A stretch of 64,000 bases of DNA from Yokenella regensburgei ATCC 49455 (GTDB lineage Bacteria > Pseudomonadota > Gammaproteobacteria > Enterobacterales > Enterobacteriaceae). Shown in pieces: positions 53,030 through 63,409 of the stretch. A model generated the notes under the pieces. That model saw only the letters and a list, made by a program, of their open reading frames with translations. It made no database searches and was not told the origin of the DNA. Position 1 is the stretch's first letter, and each line of letters begins with the position of its first letter. A program made the translations under genes and the position numbers. Location of the stretch: assembly GCF_000735455.1 (NCBI RefSeq), contig NZ_JMPS01000010.1, positions 124,001 to 188,000 of the forward strand, written 5' to 3'.

Positions 53030-53202
53030 AGTTTCTCCTGTAAAGGCGAAATATACCTTAGGTTTGCCTCCGGACAAATGGTGTTGTCTCTCGAGCAGCA
53101 TTCCAGATCTCATTCCACCTCATTTACCCCCACTAAAACGCTACCTATTCTGTCTGCTGGCTTGTCTTAAACGGATGTAGTTTATAAAATACAGGGAGTA
53201 TT

Positions 53203-53520
53203 ATGAAGGAGATTGCCCAGACAGAGGTATTTCGCCGTTGGGAAGCACAGCTAAAAGACCGGCGACTTAAAACCATAATCGCGGCACGTCTTTTCCGTCT
53301 TGCTAATGGCTTGCCGGGAGACGTAAAGCCCATAGGGGAAGGCGTCAGCGAACTGCGTATCCATCATGGCCCCGGCTACCGAGTCTATTTCAAACAGCAT
53401 GGCAACCTTCTGATTATCCTGCTATGTGGGGGCGATAAGCAGACTCAGGGCAAAGACATTACGCTTGCTAAATCGCTAGCCAATTCTCTGGATTTGAACA
53501 AGGTACTTGCACATGAATAA
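53203..53520 (+). CDS. RelE/HigB-like toxin of a type II addiction module
   Basis: A 105-residue protein of the phage-derived Gp49-like / HigB family of mRNA-cleaving toxins. The typical pattern is seen: FRRWEAQLKDRRLKTIIAARLFRLANGLPGDVKPIGEGVSELRIHHGPGYRVYF (residues 10-63), then ILLCGGDKQTQGKDITLAKSLA. Basic and aromatic residues near the C-terminal half of the core fit the RelE fold. GGGAG lies 5-6 bases before the ATG. The next gene, overlapping by 8 bp, is the likely antitoxin, giving the toxin-first HigBA order. The target is inferred from the family. Confidence 0.88.
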   Translation: MKEIAQTEVFRRWEAQLKDRRLKTIIAARLFRLANGLPGDVKPIGEGVSELRIHHGPGYRVYFKQHGNLLIILLCGGDKQTQGKDITLAKSLANSLDLNKVLAHE

Positions 53521-53791
53521 GCTCACCCAATATGACCCTGCGCTGGCATTAGTCAATGATGAGGAAGCCGCTGCCTTCATGGCTGACGCCTTTGAAACAG
53601 GTGATGCAGCCTATATTGCCAGAGCGCTCGGCGTGGTGGCTCGAGCCAAAGGAATGACAAAAATCGCTGCACAAACGGGACTGTCCCGCGAGCAGCTTTA
53701 TCGATCATTTAGTGAGAAAGGTAACCCAACGCTCAAAACGACTCTCGCCGTGATGAATGCGTTGGGTATGGGATTAACGCTTAAAAGCTAA
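53513..53791 (+). CDS. HigA-like antitoxin (helix-turn-helix) of the addiction module
   Basis: A 92-residue protein of the putative addiction-module antidote family. Residues 40-90 are a Cro/C1-type helix-turn-helix (VARAKGMTKIAAQTGLSREQLYRSFSEKGNPTLKTTLAVMNALGMGL). The N-terminal part (LTQYDPALALVNDEEAAAFMADAFETGDAAYIARALG) is the family-specific segment that contacts the toxin. The ATG at 53513 lies inside the toxin gene, 8 bp before its end, indicating coupled translation. It should neutralise the toxin and autoregulate the operon. Confidence 0.88.
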   Translation: MNKLTQYDPALALVNDEEAAAFMADAFETGDAAYIARALGVVARAKGMTKIAAQTGLSREQLYRSFSEKGNPTLKTTLAVMNALGMGLTLKS

Positions 53792-53811
53792 AGTGCATCC
53801 CCAGTTGTAGA

Positions 53812-55443
53812 TCAATAATCATCCCGGTCGTCATCTTCGTCGGGCTGTTCCATCACGCTGTAGGCAACCGAACAGAACAGCGAGTTCAGACGCTTCATGT
53901 CGCCCAACAGGCCCAGGTGCAGCGAGCTGGTTTCAATACTCTGCACGTTTTGCTGATGCAGACGGTCAACGTGGGCGTGCGCATAGCGACGGTTAAGGAT
54001 GCGGAAGCGATGCTTGTTGCGGCGCAGGCGGCGAGCGCTCGGCACGTCGCCGGAGAAGAACACCGACATCGCCAGCTGCAGGTTACTCAGCAACTGATCG
54101 AACAATGCATCCAGCTCTTTCAGCCCTTCAATGGAGAAGGCTCGCCGCGCAGCCAGCGATTTATCCGCGATCTCGCTACCCATTCGTTCAACGATGTCCG
54201 ACGCCTGCTCGAGGTTCAGCGACATTTCAATGATTTCTGCCCACCGACGCGACTCCTCTTCCGCCAGCTCATCCTTCGGCATACGCGCCAGATAGAGTTT
54301 GATAGCGGTGTACAGCACGTTGATGTCGTCGGCCAGCTTGCGAAGTGCTTTATCTTCGCGCGGCTCGCCGTGCATCACTTTGTGCAGACCATCCAGCATC
54401 TGCTCCATGGCATCACCCATGCGCAGCGTCTCCCGGGCGGCATTGGCCAACGCCAGCGCCGGAGTATCCAGTGCGGTAGAGTCCAGATGTTTAGGCTTCA
54501 GGCGCGCATCCAGCTCAGGCTCATCGCGGATCATTCGTTTACAGAAACGCGCCATCGGCTCTGCAAAGGGCACCATCGCCAGGCAGCGGATCAGGTTGTA
54601 GAAGACGTGGAAGTAAATCACCAGCTCCGCTTCCGGCAGCGGTAGTTTATGCAGCACGTTAGCCAGTACATGCACGAACGGCAGGATGATAAGACTACCC
54701 ACCAGCTTAAACAGCAGGCTGCCGAGCGCCACCCGGCGAGCTGCGGCGTTAGCAGCGCTGTTGTTGAGCATCGCCAGCAGCCCGGAGCCAAGGTTGGCAC
54801 CAATCACCAGACACAGCGCCACCGGGAATGAAATCACCCCCGCCGTGGTTAACGTTGCGGTCAACAGCACGGCAGCAAGGCTTGAGTAACTGATCAGGGC
54901 AAACACGGCGCCAATCAGTGCATCGAGCATGATATCGCCGGTCAGCGAGGCGAAGATCACCTGCACGCCGCTGGCCTCGGTTATCGGATGGACCGCCTGA
55001 ACGATAAGCTCAAGCGCCAGCAGAATAAGCCCGAGGCCTATCCCGACGCGCCCGAGTTGCCCGGCCCGCGTCTGTTTACGGCCCAGGAAGAAGATGACAC
55101 CGAGGAATATCAGTAGCGGCGACAGCCAGGAGAGGTCGAATGTCAGCACACGCGCCATCAGCGCGGTCCCCACATCGGCACCCAGCACAATCACCAGCGC
55201 CGGGGTGAGCGCCACCAGATCCTGAGCGACGAACGAGGTCACCAGCATGGTTGTGGCGTTGCTGCTCTGTACCAGCGCCGTGACGCCGATACCGGCACAG
55301 AAGGCAAGCGGTTTTTTCTCCACGCTGCTGCTGAGCACGGTACGTAACCGTGCGCCAAACACGCGCATGACGCCTGTACGGACAATATGGGTTCCCCACA
55401 CCAGCAGGGATACGGCAGAAAGCAGGTGTAACAGAGTTAACAC
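53812..55443 (-). CDS. yjbB: Na/Pi-cotransporter family protein YjbB
   Basis: A 543-residue inner-membrane protein (E. coli 543) with two Na/Pi-cotransport repeats in the N-terminal 300 residues (GVTALVQSSNATTMLVTSFVAQDLVAL; the second near IGANLGSGLLAMLNNSAAN) and a C-terminal PhoU-like helical domain (about 340-530). E. coli YjbB has been reported to export phosphate when overproduced. It lies downstream of metH on the same strand, but a terminator separates them. Confidence 0.95.
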   Translation of the reverse strand: MLTLLHLLSAVSLLVWGTHIVRTGVMRVFGARLRTVLSSSVEKKPLAFCAGIGVTALVQSSNATTMLVTSFVAQDLVALTPALVIVLGADVGTALMARVLTFDLSWLSPLLIFLGVIFFLGRKQTRAGQLGRVGIGLGLILLALELIVQAVHPITEASGVQVIFASLTGDIMLDALIGAVFALISYSSLAAVLLTATLTTAGVISFPVALCLVIGANLGSGLLAMLNNSAANAAARRVALGSLLFKLVGSLIILPFVHVLANVLHKLPLPEAELVIYFHVFYNLIRCLAMVPFAEPMARFCKRMIRDEPELDARLKPKHLDSTALDTPALALANAARETLRMGDAMEQMLDGLHKVMHGEPREDKALRKLADDINVLYTAIKLYLARMPKDELAEEESRRWAEIIEMSLNLEQASDIVERMGSEIADKSLAARRAFSIEGLKELDALFDQLLSNLQLAMSVFFSGDVPSARRLRRNKHRFRILNRRYAHAHVDRLHQQNVQSIETSSLHLGLLGDMKRLNSLFCSVAYSVMEQPDEDDDRDDY

Positions 55444-55528
55444 GGAATCAGGTTCTCCTTATCGTTATCTATTTCCTGAGGCGTGAAAGCCTTCCTCCAG
55501 TATAAGGGTTTATGTTCAATAAAGAGAC

Positions 55529-55551
55529 AAGGCGCTCTAAGAGCGCCCTGT
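55529..55551 (-). terminator. Terminator of metH
   Basis: GGCGCTC (55532-55538), loop TAA, GAGCGCC (55542-55548); on the - strand it is followed by TTGTCTCTTT. It is 23 bp past the metH stop. The U-tract is interrupted, so some readthrough to yjbB is possible. Confidence 0.7.
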
Positions 55552-55571
55552 TTGTTGTAAGAAAAGATGTT

Positions 55572-58500
55572 TTAATCAGCGTCATAGCCGAGATTCGGCG
55601 CTAACCATCGCTCAACTTCCGCCACGCTCATCCCCTTACGGCGGGCATAGTCTTCTACCTGATCGCGCTGAATTTGCGCCACCGCGTAGTATTTGCTGTC
55701 CGGATGGCTGAAGTACCAGCCTGAAACCGATGCGCCTGGCCACATGGCAAACGACTCGGTGAGCTTCATTCCGGTATGGGTTTCTACATCCAGCAGTTGC
55801 CAGATAGTCCCCTTCTCGGTGTGCTCCGGGCAGGCGGGATAGCCTGGCGCCGGGCGAATGCCCTGGTAGTTTTCACGAATGAGCTCCTCATTGCTGAGAT
55901 TCTCATTGGCGGCGTAACCCCAGTACACTTTACGCACCCGCTCGTGAAGATATTCCGCAAACGCCTCGGCCAGGCGGTCGGCGATCGCTTTCACCATGAT
56001 TTTGTTGTAATCATCATGCTGCGCTTCGTACGCCTCCGCCAGCGCATCCTCTTCGAGCCCGCCGGTGACCGCGAATGCGCCGATATAGTCGGCTTTACCG
56101 GACAGTTTCGGGGCGACAAAATCAGAGAGGCAGTAGTTCGCAAAGCCGTTTTTCTCGGTCTGCTGACGCAGATGATGGCTGACCGTCAGAACATGGGTCC
56201 GGGTTTCATCGCGATAAATCTCGATGTCATCGCCAACGCGGTTCGCCGGGAACAGCCCAACCACCCCACGTGGGGTAAGAAGCTGCTCTGCACTGAGCTT
56301 ATCGAGCATCTCGTTCGCATCGTGGAACAGGCGCTTTGCCTCTTCACCTACCACTTCATCTTCCAGAATGCGCGGGTATTTCCCCGCCAACGACCAGGTC
56401 ATGAAGAACGGTGTCCAGTCGATGTAGTTGCGCAGCGTTTCGATGCTGGCGCTCACTTCCTGTACGCCCAGACGATGCGCCACCGGCGGCGTGTAGCTGC
56501 TCCAGTCGAAGGCAAAATCGTTTTCACGCGCGGCTTCCAGCGTCACCGGCGGTGTGCGCGGTTTCTTACGCGCATGCTGGATGCGCACCGTGTCATACTC
56601 TTTGCGGGTACGGGCAACAAAATCATCATGCTGGGTGTCAGAGAGCAGCGCAGCCACCACCCCAACCGTGCGCGAGGCGTTCTGCACATACACCGTCGGG
56701 CCACTGTAGTTTTGCTCAATCTTCACCGCGGTATGCGCTTTGGACGTTGTGGCTCCGCCAATCAGCAGCGGGATCGTAAAGCCCTGACGCTCCATCTCTT
56801 TGGCGACGTTGACCATTTCGTCGAGCGACGGCGTAATCAGCCCGGAAAGGCCAATCAGGTCGGCATTCACTTCCCGCGCGGTTTTCAGGATTTTCTCCGC
56901 AGGTACCATCACGCCGAGATCAATAATCTCGTAGTTGTTGCACTGCAGCACCACGCCGACAATATTTTTACCGATGTCATGGACGTCGCCTTTCACCGTG
57001 GCGATCACCATTTTACCGTTGCTGGAGCCTTTCTCTTTGCTGGCTTCGATGTAGGGTTCCAGGTAAGCCACCGCCTGCTTCATGACGCGCGCGGACTTCA
57101 CCACCTGCGGCAGGAACATTTTTCCTTCGCCAAACAGATCGCCGACGACGTTCATCCCGTCCATCAGCGGCCCTTCAATCACTTCGATAGGACGCGCGGC
57201 CTGCTGACGGGCCTCTTCGGTATCCAGCTCAATAAACTCGGTAATGCCCTTCACCAGCGAGTATTCGAGACGCTTTTTGACATCCCAGGAGCGCCATTCG
57301 GCCTGCTGGGCGCTCGCACCATCGTCCGCTTTACTGCCGCGGTATTTCTCTGCCAGCTCCAGCATCCGCTCGGTGCTGTCGTCACGACGGTTGAGGATCA
57401 CATCCTCTACCGCATCGCGCAGCTCGGCGGGGAGATCGTCATAAATAGCCAACTGCCCGGCGTTGACGATCCCCATGTCCATGCCGTTGCGAATGGCGTA
57501 GTAGAGGAACACCGCGTGGATGGCTTCACGGACCGGGTCGTTACCGCGGAACGAGAACGAAACGTTCGACACGCCGCCGGAAATCAGCGCATGCGGCAGC
57601 TCACGTTTGATGTCTTCACAGGCGCCGATAAAGTCCTGAGCGTAGTTGTTGTGCTCTTCGATACCGGTGGCCACAGCAAAGATGTTCGGATCGAAAATAA
57701 TGTCTTCCGGCGGGAATCCCACCTCTTCGGTGAGGATTTGGTAAGCACGGCGGCAGATTTCAATCTTACGCTTGCGGGTGTCAGCCTGGCCGACTTCGTC
57801 AAACGCCATCACCACCACGGCAGCCCCGTAGCGACGGACCTTTTTCGCATGGTGGATAAAGGCTTCAACTCCCTCTTTCATCGAGATGGAGTTAACGATG
57901 CCTTTGCCCTGAATACATTTAAGCCCTTTCTCGATAACTTCCCATTTTGAGGAGTCAATCATGATAGGCACGCGGGCGATGTCCGGCTCACCAGCAATCA
58001 GGTTAAGGAAACGCACCATCGCCGCTTCGGCGTCGAGCATCCCTTCATCCATGTTGATATCGATGATTTGCGCGCCGCTTTCCACCTGCTGGCGTGCAAC
58101 ATCCAAAGCTTCGTTATATTTCTCTTCTTTAATCAGACGCTTGAACTTAGCCGAACCGGTCACGTTGGTGCGTTCACCCACGTTCACAAACAGGCTGTCA
58201 TCGCCAATATTCAGTGGTTCAAGCCCCGCCAGACGGCAGGCTACCGGCAGATCCGGCAGTGCGCGAGGCGTTAAGCCCTCAACGGCACGTGACATTGCGG
58301 CGATGTGCTCCGGCGTGGTACCACAGCAGCCACCGACGATGTTGAGAAAACCGGCTTCCGCCCATTCGCGGATCTGGGCCGCCATGGTATCGGCATCAAG
58401 GTCGTACTCACCAAAAGCGTTCGGCAGCCCGGCATTCGGGTGTGCGGTAACGTAACACTCGGCAATGCGCGACAGCTCCTGCACATACTGACGCAGTTCG

Positions 58501-59255
58501 TCTGGCCCCAGCGCGCAGTTCAGGCCGAAGGTGAGCGCATCGGCATGGCGCAGAGAGTTGTAGAAAGCTTCGGTCGTTTGCCCGGAGAGCGTACGCCCGG
58601 AGGCATCGGTGATGGTGCCGGAAATCATGATCGGCAGCTCAACGCCCAGCGCCTCGAACTCTTCTTTTACGGCAAAAATCGCCGCTTTGGCGTTAAGGGT
58701 GTCGAAGACGGTTTCAATCAGGATCAGGTCTGAGCCGCCCTCCACCAGCGCCCGGGTCGATTCACGGTACGCTTCCACCAGTTGGTCAAAGGTGACGTTA
58801 CGAAACGCCGGATCGTTCACATCCGGTGAAATCGAGGCGGTACGGTTGGTCGGGCCAAGCACCCCGGCCACATAGCGCGGTTTTTCCGGCGTACGGGCCG
58901 TCCACTCGTCGGCGCAGGCGCGGGCAAGCTTCGCCGCCTCATAGTTGATTTCCGCCGACAGGGATTCCATCTGGTAATCCGCCATGGCGATGGTCGTGGA
59001 GTTGAACGTGTTGGTTTCAATGATATCCGCCCCCGCCTCAAAGTAGGCGTAGTGGATAGCGGCAATCGTCTCCGGCTGGGTAATCGCCAGCAGGTCATTG
59101 TTACCTTTCAGGTCGCAAGGCCAGTCGGCGAAGCGCTCACCGCGAAAATCTTGCTCTTCAAGACGGTAGCTCTGGATCATGGTGCCCATGCCCCCATCCA
59201 GAACCAGGATTCGTTCTTTTAACTGCTGATGCAACTGCTCAACTTTGTTACTCAC
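55572..59255 (-). CDS. metH: Cobalamin-dependent methionine synthase MetH
   Basis: A 1227-residue cytoplasmic enzyme (E. coli 1227) that methylates homocysteine using 5-methyltetrahydrofolate and cobalamin. The start is the GTG at 59255 ([28 protein letters not shown]), as in E. coli, with GGGAG upstream. Domains in order: homocysteine-binding barrel with zinc cysteines ([17 protein letters not shown]), pterin-binding barrel ([16 protein letters not shown]), cobalamin domain with the DXHXXG loop (GDVHDIGKN), and the SAM-binding activation domain ([15 protein letters not shown]). The B12-independent metE is not in view. Confidence 0.98.
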   Translation of the reverse strand: MSNKVEQLHQQLKERILVLDGGMGTMIQSYRLEEQDFRGERFADWPCDLKGNNDLLAITQPETIAAIHYAYFEAGADIIETNTFNSTTIAMADYQMESLSAEINYEAAKLARACADEWTARTPEKPRYVAGVLGPTNRTASISPDVNDPAFRNVTFDQLVEAYRESTRALVEGGSDLILIETVFDTLNAKAAIFAVKEEFEALGVELPIMISGTITDASGRTLSGQTTEAFYNSLRHADALTFGLNCALGPDELRQYVQELSRIAECYVTAHPNAGLPNAFGEYDLDADTMAAQIREWAEAGFLNIVGGCCGTTPEHIAAMSRAVEGLTPRALPDLPVACRLAGLEPLNIGDDSLFVNVGERTNVTGSAKFKRLIKEEKYNEALDVARQQVESGAQIIDINMDEGMLDAEAAMVRFLNLIAGEPDIARVPIMIDSSKWEVIEKGLKCIQGKGIVNSISMKEGVEAFIHHAKKVRRYGAAVVVMAFDEVGQADTRKRKIEICRRAYQILTEEVGFPPEDIIFDPNIFAVATGIEEHNNYAQDFIGACEDIKRELPHALISGGVSNVSFSFRGNDPVREAIHAVFLYYAIRNGMDMGIVNAGQLAIYDDLPAELRDAVEDVILNRRDDSTERMLELAEKYRGSKADDGASAQQAEWRSWDVKKRLEYSLVKGITEFIELDTEEARQQAARPIEVIEGPLMDGMNVVGDLFGEGKMFLPQVVKSARVMKQAVAYLEPYIEASKEKGSSNGKMVIATVKGDVHDIGKNIVGVVLQCNNYEIIDLGVMVPAEKILKTAREVNADLIGLSGLITPSLDEMVNVAKEMERQGFTIPLLIGGATTSKAHTAVKIEQNYSGPTVYVQNASRTVGVVAALLSDTQHDDFVARTRKEYDTVRIQHARKKPRTPPVTLEAARENDFAFDWSSYTPPVAHRLGVQEVSASIETLRNYIDWTPFFMTWSLAGKYPRILEDEVVGEEAKRLFHDANEMLDKLSAEQLLTPRGVVGLFPANRVGDDIEIYRDETRTHVLTVSHHLRQQTEKNGFANYCLSDFVAPKLSGKADYIGAFAVTGGLEEDALAEAYEAQHDDYNKIMVKAIADRLAEAFAEYLHERVRKVYWGYAANENLSNEELIRENYQGIRPAPGYPACPEHTEKGTIWQLLDVETHTGMKLTESFAMWPGASVSGWYFSHPDSKYYAVAQIQRDQVEDYARRKGMSVAEVERWLAPNLGYDAD

Positions 59256-59448
59256 ACATGCTCCCGACAACGCTCAACCAGGCCAAAAGACCAGCAGTCC
59301 ATACTGGCATAATCTCGCAGGGTGGAAAAGGTACTCAGCGGGAACATGAGACATGTTCACAATGACTCCTCCGATCAGTGTGGATAACGGTTGCATTATA
59401 ATCAAATAAAACGAAAATGATTTCCACGATACAGAAAAGGAGTCCGCC
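59256..59448. promoter_or_regulatory. Divergent metH-iclR promoter region
   Basis: This 193-bp region holds both promoters. It contains a perfect inverted repeat, GAACATG-AGA-CATGTTC (59342-59358), and an AT-rich segment before iclR that includes GATTTCCACGATACAGAAAA, similar to the autoregulatory IclR region in E. coli. MetR control of metH is known in E. coli, but I could not place a TGAA-N5-TTCA site with confidence. Confidence 0.45.
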
Positions 59449-60273
59449 ATGGTTGCTACCGTTCCCGCTAAGCGTGGCAGAAAGCCCGCCCCTGCCGCCG
59501 CCCCCGCTGGCGGGCAAGTTCAGTCATTGACCCGTGGGCTTAAGCTCCTGGAGTGGATAGCGGAATCCCACGGCAGCGTCGCGCTGACCGAACTCGCGCA
59601 GCAGGCCGGGCTGCCAAACTCCACCACGCATCGTCTGCTCAGTACCATGCAGCAGTTAGGGTTTGTCCGCCAGGTGGGTGATTTAGGCCACTGGACGGTG
59701 GGTGCCCATGCCTTTATCGTCGGCAGTAGCTTTTTGCAAAGCCGAAATCTGCTGGCAATTGTCCACCCTATCCTGCGCGCGCTGATGGAAGACTCAGGCG
59801 AGACGGTGAATCTGGCGGTGCTCGACCAGAGCGATCATCAGGCGATTATTATCGACCAGGTGCAGTGTACCCAGCTGATGCGTATGTCGGCCCCCATCGG
59901 CGGAAAACTGCCGATGCACGCCTCCGGCGCAGGCAAGGCCTTTCTGGCGCAGCTCAGCGAAGAACAGGTCACCAGCCTTCTGCACCGCAAGGGGCTACAC
60001 GCCTACACCCACGCGACGCTGGTTTCCCCGGTCCATCTGAAAGAAGATCTGGCCCAGATACGCAAACGCGGCTACTCATTTGATGATGAAGAGCACGCGC
60101 TGGGACTGCGCTGCATTGCGGCCTGTATTTATGACGAACACCGCGAGCCGTTCGCAGCCATTTCTATCTCCGGGCCGATTTCCCGTATGACCGACGACCG
60201 GGTGACCGAGCTTGGTGCGCTGGTGATTAAGGCGGCGAAAGAGGTCACGCTGGCTTACGGTGGGATCCGTTAA
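59449..60273 (+). CDS. iclR: Acetate operon repressor IclR
   Basis: A 274-residue IclR-family repressor (E. coli 274) of aceBAK; glyoxylate relieves and pyruvate strengthens repression. The winged helix-turn-helix (LKLLEWIAESHGSVALTELAQQAGLPNSTTHRLLSTM) spans about residues 31-67; the effector domain begins near 100 (RNLLAIVHPILRALMEDSGETVNLAVLDQ) and keeps GGKLPMHASGAGKAFLAQL and RGYSFDDEEHALGLRC. AAAGGAGTCCGCC precedes the ATG. It is convergent with aceK, with 15 bp between the stops. Confidence 0.98.
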   Translation: MVATVPAKRGRKPAPAAAPAGGQVQSLTRGLKLLEWIAESHGSVALTELAQQAGLPNSTTHRLLSTMQQLGFVRQVGDLGHWTVGAHAFIVGSSFLQSRNLLAIVHPILRALMEDSGETVNLAVLDQSDHQAIIIDQVQCTQLMRMSAPIGGKLPMHASGAGKAFLAQLSEEQVTSLLHRKGLHAYTHATLVSPVHLKEDLAQIRKRGYSFDDEEHALGLRCIAACIYDEHREPFAAISISGPISRMTDDRVTELGALVIKAAKEVTLAYGGIR

Positions 60274-60282
60274 GACCAGCCA

Positions 60283-60303
60283 TCTCCCTCAGGAAGAGGG
60301 AGA
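60283..60303. repeat. Short CTCCCTC palindrome, copy 4 (iclR-aceK 3' ends)
   Basis: TCTCCCTC (60283-60290), loop AGGAA, GAGGGAGA (60296-60303): an 8-bp perfect stem. It overlaps the last codons and the TGA of aceK (60289-60291) and lies 9 bp after the iclR stop, so it can form at the 3' end of both mRNAs. Confidence 0.8.
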
Positions 60304-62022
60304 AAACCTGATGCAAAACCTCTGCTTACGACGGTAGGCATAGACATCTTCTACATGCCCGAGCTTAATCCGCGTTTGCAGCCCGCGCCAGTAGTCGGCC
60401 CGGAAAAGGTCGGCATGCATCTCTTCAAAGAGTGGCCCAATGCGTGGGTCAGCGCACAGCCAGTGACGGAATTCTTCAGGAAAGACATCCCCGGGTGAGA
60501 CGCTGTACCAGGGCTCGCTGGCAAGCTCGTCTTCCGGGTAGCGCGGCGGCGGGATGTCGCGGAAATTCACCTCAGTCATATAGCAAATTTCATCGTAATC
60601 GTAGAATACCACCCGCCCGTGGCGCGTCACGCCGAAGTTTTTGAACAGCATGTCACCGGGGAAAATATTGGCCGCCGCCAGCTGGCGAATGGCGTTGCCG
60701 TATTCCTCAATAGCGTCGCGCAGCGCCTGGCCGTTAACCTGCTCCAGCCAAAGATTAAGCGGCACCATCCGCCGTTCGATGTAGAGGTGGCTGATAGCAA
60801 TACGATCGCCAAGATCGGTGATTTTTCCCGGTGCCTCTGTCAGTAATAACGCCATCAACGCCGGGTCAATTTGCTGTTTTTCCAGCACAAAGTTTTCAAA
60901 CTCCTGGGTGTCCGCCATTCTTCCTACACGGTCGTGCTCTTTAACCAGCTGATAGCAGGCCCGCACGTGTGCCGCCGTCATCTCCTTTTGCGGAGCAAAT
61001 CGGTCTTTGATGACTTTAAACACCCGGTCAAAGCCCGGCAGGGTAAACACCAGCATCACCATGCCGCGAATTCCGGGCGCCTCGGTAAACTGCTCGTCGG
61101 CGGTCGAAATGTAATTCAGATATTCACGGTAGCTCTCGGTCTTCGCATGCTTCTGACAGCCGATAGCCATATACAGCTCGGCGGTGGTTTTACCAGGCAG
61201 GATCTCACGCAGCCACTCGACCAGCGCGGCTGGTAGGGGTGCATAAACCATGAAGTAGGAACGAGCGAAACCAAAAACAATGCTCGCCTCGGCGTGAGTC
61301 GTCAGGCAGGCGTCAACAAACAACTCACCTTCGTCGCTGCGATGAACCGGCAGCAAAAACGGCAGAGTTGCCATCGGAGTGACCAGCCTTCCAGCCAGCC
61401 AGGCCGCCTTGTTGCGATAGAACAGCTCGTTGGCTATCTGCAGGTGGCTCTGCTGAAGTGTCTCAGCACCAAGGGCCTCCAGCAGATGAGCGGTGATATA
61501 CCCCACGTCTCGCGCTTTATCCTGCCAGGGGAGGCGCAGAGGCAGATCGGTGAGCATTCGCGTTAGCAACGGTTCCCAGCCATGATCGGGGAAGAAGTCC
61601 TTCGCCAGTGGGCGAGGAATGGTGCGAAAGCGCCGCTCGGGCTGCGAGCTGAAAATAAATAACCGCTCGGGAGTCAGCGAACGGTGGTCAAATAACCGGC
61701 AATAGACGGAGTTAAAAAAGCTCTCCGCAATCTCGAAGCGAGGGTAGTCGGGCAGCAGGTCGGTGTAATGCTCCTTCACCCGCAGCAAAAAAGCGGCGTC
61801 CGGATTTCTGCCATCGGTAATACAGCGCAGCTGTTCCACCACCAGACCAACGTGATGGTCATAGAGGTGAATTCGCTGCTTCATGGCCTGCTGAACCGCA
61901 TGCCAGTCGGCCTGTTCAAAACGTTGCTGGGCGCCGGAAGTGACTTCCAGAAAACGACCATACTGAGCGTCGAAGCCCTGCAGAATAGTTTGGGCAATCA
62001 GTAATTCCAGGCCACGCGTCAT
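60289..62022 (-). CDS. aceK: Isocitrate dehydrogenase kinase/phosphatase AceK
   Basis: A 577-residue bifunctional enzyme (E. coli 578) that phosphorylates isocitrate dehydrogenase to divert carbon into the glyoxylate shunt and dephosphorylates it again. The start at 62022 ([22 protein letters not shown]) matches E. coli. The regulatory domain occupies the N-terminal half; kinase features include the ATP-binding [19 protein letters not shown] and catalytic FFDYD-type segment [16 protein letters not shown]. The last residues, CIRFSPSS, differ from E. coli and are encoded by a palindromic repeat. It is the last gene of aceBAK. Confidence 0.96.
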   Translation of the reverse strand: MTRGLELLIAQTILQGFDAQYGRFLEVTSGAQQRFEQADWHAVQQAMKQRIHLYDHHVGLVVEQLRCITDGRNPDAAFLLRVKEHYTDLLPDYPRFEIAESFFNSVYCRLFDHRSLTPERLFIFSSQPERRFRTIPRPLAKDFFPDHGWEPLLTRMLTDLPLRLPWQDKARDVGYITAHLLEALGAETLQQSHLQIANELFYRNKAAWLAGRLVTPMATLPFLLPVHRSDEGELFVDACLTTHAEASIVFGFARSYFMVYAPLPAALVEWLREILPGKTTAELYMAIGCQKHAKTESYREYLNYISTADEQFTEAPGIRGMVMLVFTLPGFDRVFKVIKDRFAPQKEMTAAHVRACYQLVKEHDRVGRMADTQEFENFVLEKQQIDPALMALLLTEAPGKITDLGDRIAISHLYIERRMVPLNLWLEQVNGQALRDAIEEYGNAIRQLAAANIFPGDMLFKNFGVTRHGRVVFYDYDEICYMTEVNFRDIPPPRYPEDELASEPWYSVSPGDVFPEEFRHWLCADPRIGPLFEEMHADLFRADYWRGLQTRIKLGHVEDVYAYRRKQRFCIRFSPSS

Positions 62023-62027
62023 CTCTT

Positions 62028-62070
62028 TCCCCCTCACCCCAGCCCTCTCCCCGACGGGGAGAGGGGGAAA
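62028..62070. repeat. Short CCCTCTCCC palindrome, copy 5 (aceA-aceK junction)
   Basis: CCCTCTCCCC (62043-62052), loop GAC, GGGGAGAGGG (62056-62065): a perfect 10-bp stem, with a CCCTCACCCC arm (62031-62040) on the aceK side. On the coding strand that arm reads GGGGTGAGGGGG and lies 6-14 bases before the aceK ATG, so it likely contains its ribosome-binding site. In E. coli a REP element lies at this junction. Confidence 0.85.
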
Positions 62071-62073
62071 ACA

Positions 62074-63378
62074 TCAGAACTGCTCTTCTTCCGTTGAGCC
62101 CGTCAGCGCGGTGACGGACGAAGCTCCACCCTGAATGATGGTGGTGACTTTGTCGAAGTAGCCTGTTCCCACTTCCTGCTGGTGAGAAACAAAGGTGTAG
62201 CCGTCTTTAGCGGCCGCAAATTCCGGCTGCTGTACTTTCTCGACGTAGTGCTTCATGCCTTCGCCCTGAGCGTAGGCGTGGGCCAGATCGAACATGTTGA
62301 ACCACATGCTATGGATACCCGCCAGGGTGATGAACTGATACTTATAGCCCATCTCCGAGAGCTGCTGCTGGAAGCTGGCGATCGTTTTGTCATCGAGGTT
62401 CTTCTGCCAGTTAAACGACGGTGAGCAGTTGTAGGCCAGCAGTTTACCCGGGAAACGAGCGTGAATCGCTTCGGCGAAGCGGCGAGCCTGATCGAGGTCT
62501 GGTTTAGAGGTTTCACACCAGACCAGATCGGCATACGGCGCGTAGGCAAGACCACGGCTGATAGCCTGCTCAATCCCGGCGCGGGAACGGAAGAAGCCTT
62601 CGCTGGTACGTTCGCCGGTAATAAACTCGCGGTCGTACTCGTCGCAGTCAGAGGTCACCAGATCTGCTGCATCCGCATCGGTACGGGCAATCAACAGCGT
62701 CGGGACGCCCATGACGTCTGCAGCCAGACGCGCGGCAACCAGTTTCTGAATGGCTTCCTGAGTCGGTACCAGCACTTTGCCGCCCATGTGCCCACACTTC
62801 TTCACCGATGCCAGCTGATCTTCGAAGTGAACAGCCGCTGCACCGGCTTCAATCATCGATTTCATCAGCTCAAATGCGTTCAGCACACCGCCGAAACCCG
62901 CTTCCGCATCCGCCACGATGGGCAGGAAATAATCGGTATAACGCGGATCGTTTGGTTCGATGCCGGATGCCCACTGGATCTGATCCGCGCGGCGGAAGGT
63001 GTTGTTGATACGATCCACCACCGCCGGTACCGAGTTCGCCGGGTACAGCGATTGATCCGGATACATGCTTGATGCCAGGTTGGCGTCAGCCGCCACCTGC
63101 CAGCCGGAGAGGTAAACAGCTTCGATCCCCGCTTTAGCCTGCTGCAGCGCCTGACCACCGGTCAGCGCACCGAGGCTGTTCACATAACCTTTTTTGGCGT
63201 CGCCATGCAGCAGGCGCCACATTTTGGCTGCACCCAGCTGCGCCAGCGTACATTCCGGATTCACCGAGCCGCGTAATTTCACCACTTCCTCTGCGCTGTA
63301 TGGGCGGCGAATGCCTTCCCAGCGCGGGTTTGTCCACTCTTTCTGTAACTCTTCGATTTGTTGGGTACGGGTTTTCAT
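62074..63378 (-). CDS. aceA: Isocitrate lyase AceA
   Basis: A 434-residue TIM-barrel enzyme (E. coli 434) that cleaves isocitrate to succinate and glyoxylate. The start at 63378 ([22 protein letters not shown]) matches E. coli; the longer frame is not conserved. The catalytic Cys is in the signature [32 protein letters not shown] and NCSPSFNW are conserved substrate- and metal-binding stretches. It follows aceB by 31 bp and is separated from aceK by a palindrome that should lower aceK expression. Confidence 0.98.
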   Translation of the reverse strand: MKTRTQQIEELQKEWTNPRWEGIRRPYSAEEVVKLRGSVNPECTLAQLGAAKMWRLLHGDAKKGYVNSLGALTGGQALQQAKAGIEAVYLSGWQVAADANLASSMYPDQSLYPANSVPAVVDRINNTFRRADQIQWASGIEPNDPRYTDYFLPIVADAEAGFGGVLNAFELMKSMIEAGAAAVHFEDQLASVKKCGHMGGKVLVPTQEAIQKLVAARLAADVMGVPTLLIARTDADAADLVTSDCDEYDREFITGERTSEGFFRSRAGIEQAISRGLAYAPYADLVWCETSKPDLDQARRFAEAIHARFPGKLLAYNCSPSFNWQKNLDDKTIASFQQQLSEMGYKYQFITLAGIHSMWFNMFDLAHAYAQGEGMKHYVEKVQQPEFAAAKDGYTFVSHQQEVGTGYFDKVTTIIQGGASSVTALTGSTEEEQF

Positions 63379-63409
63379 GTGCAGATGCTCCATATTGTTA
63401 TGTGGTGGT

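Noticed and set aside
55776-57950. A 724-codon open frame on the + strand
   Set aside because: It lies wholly antisense to metH, which is a certain gene; long antisense frames are common opposite GC-rich codon usage, and the protein resembles nothing.
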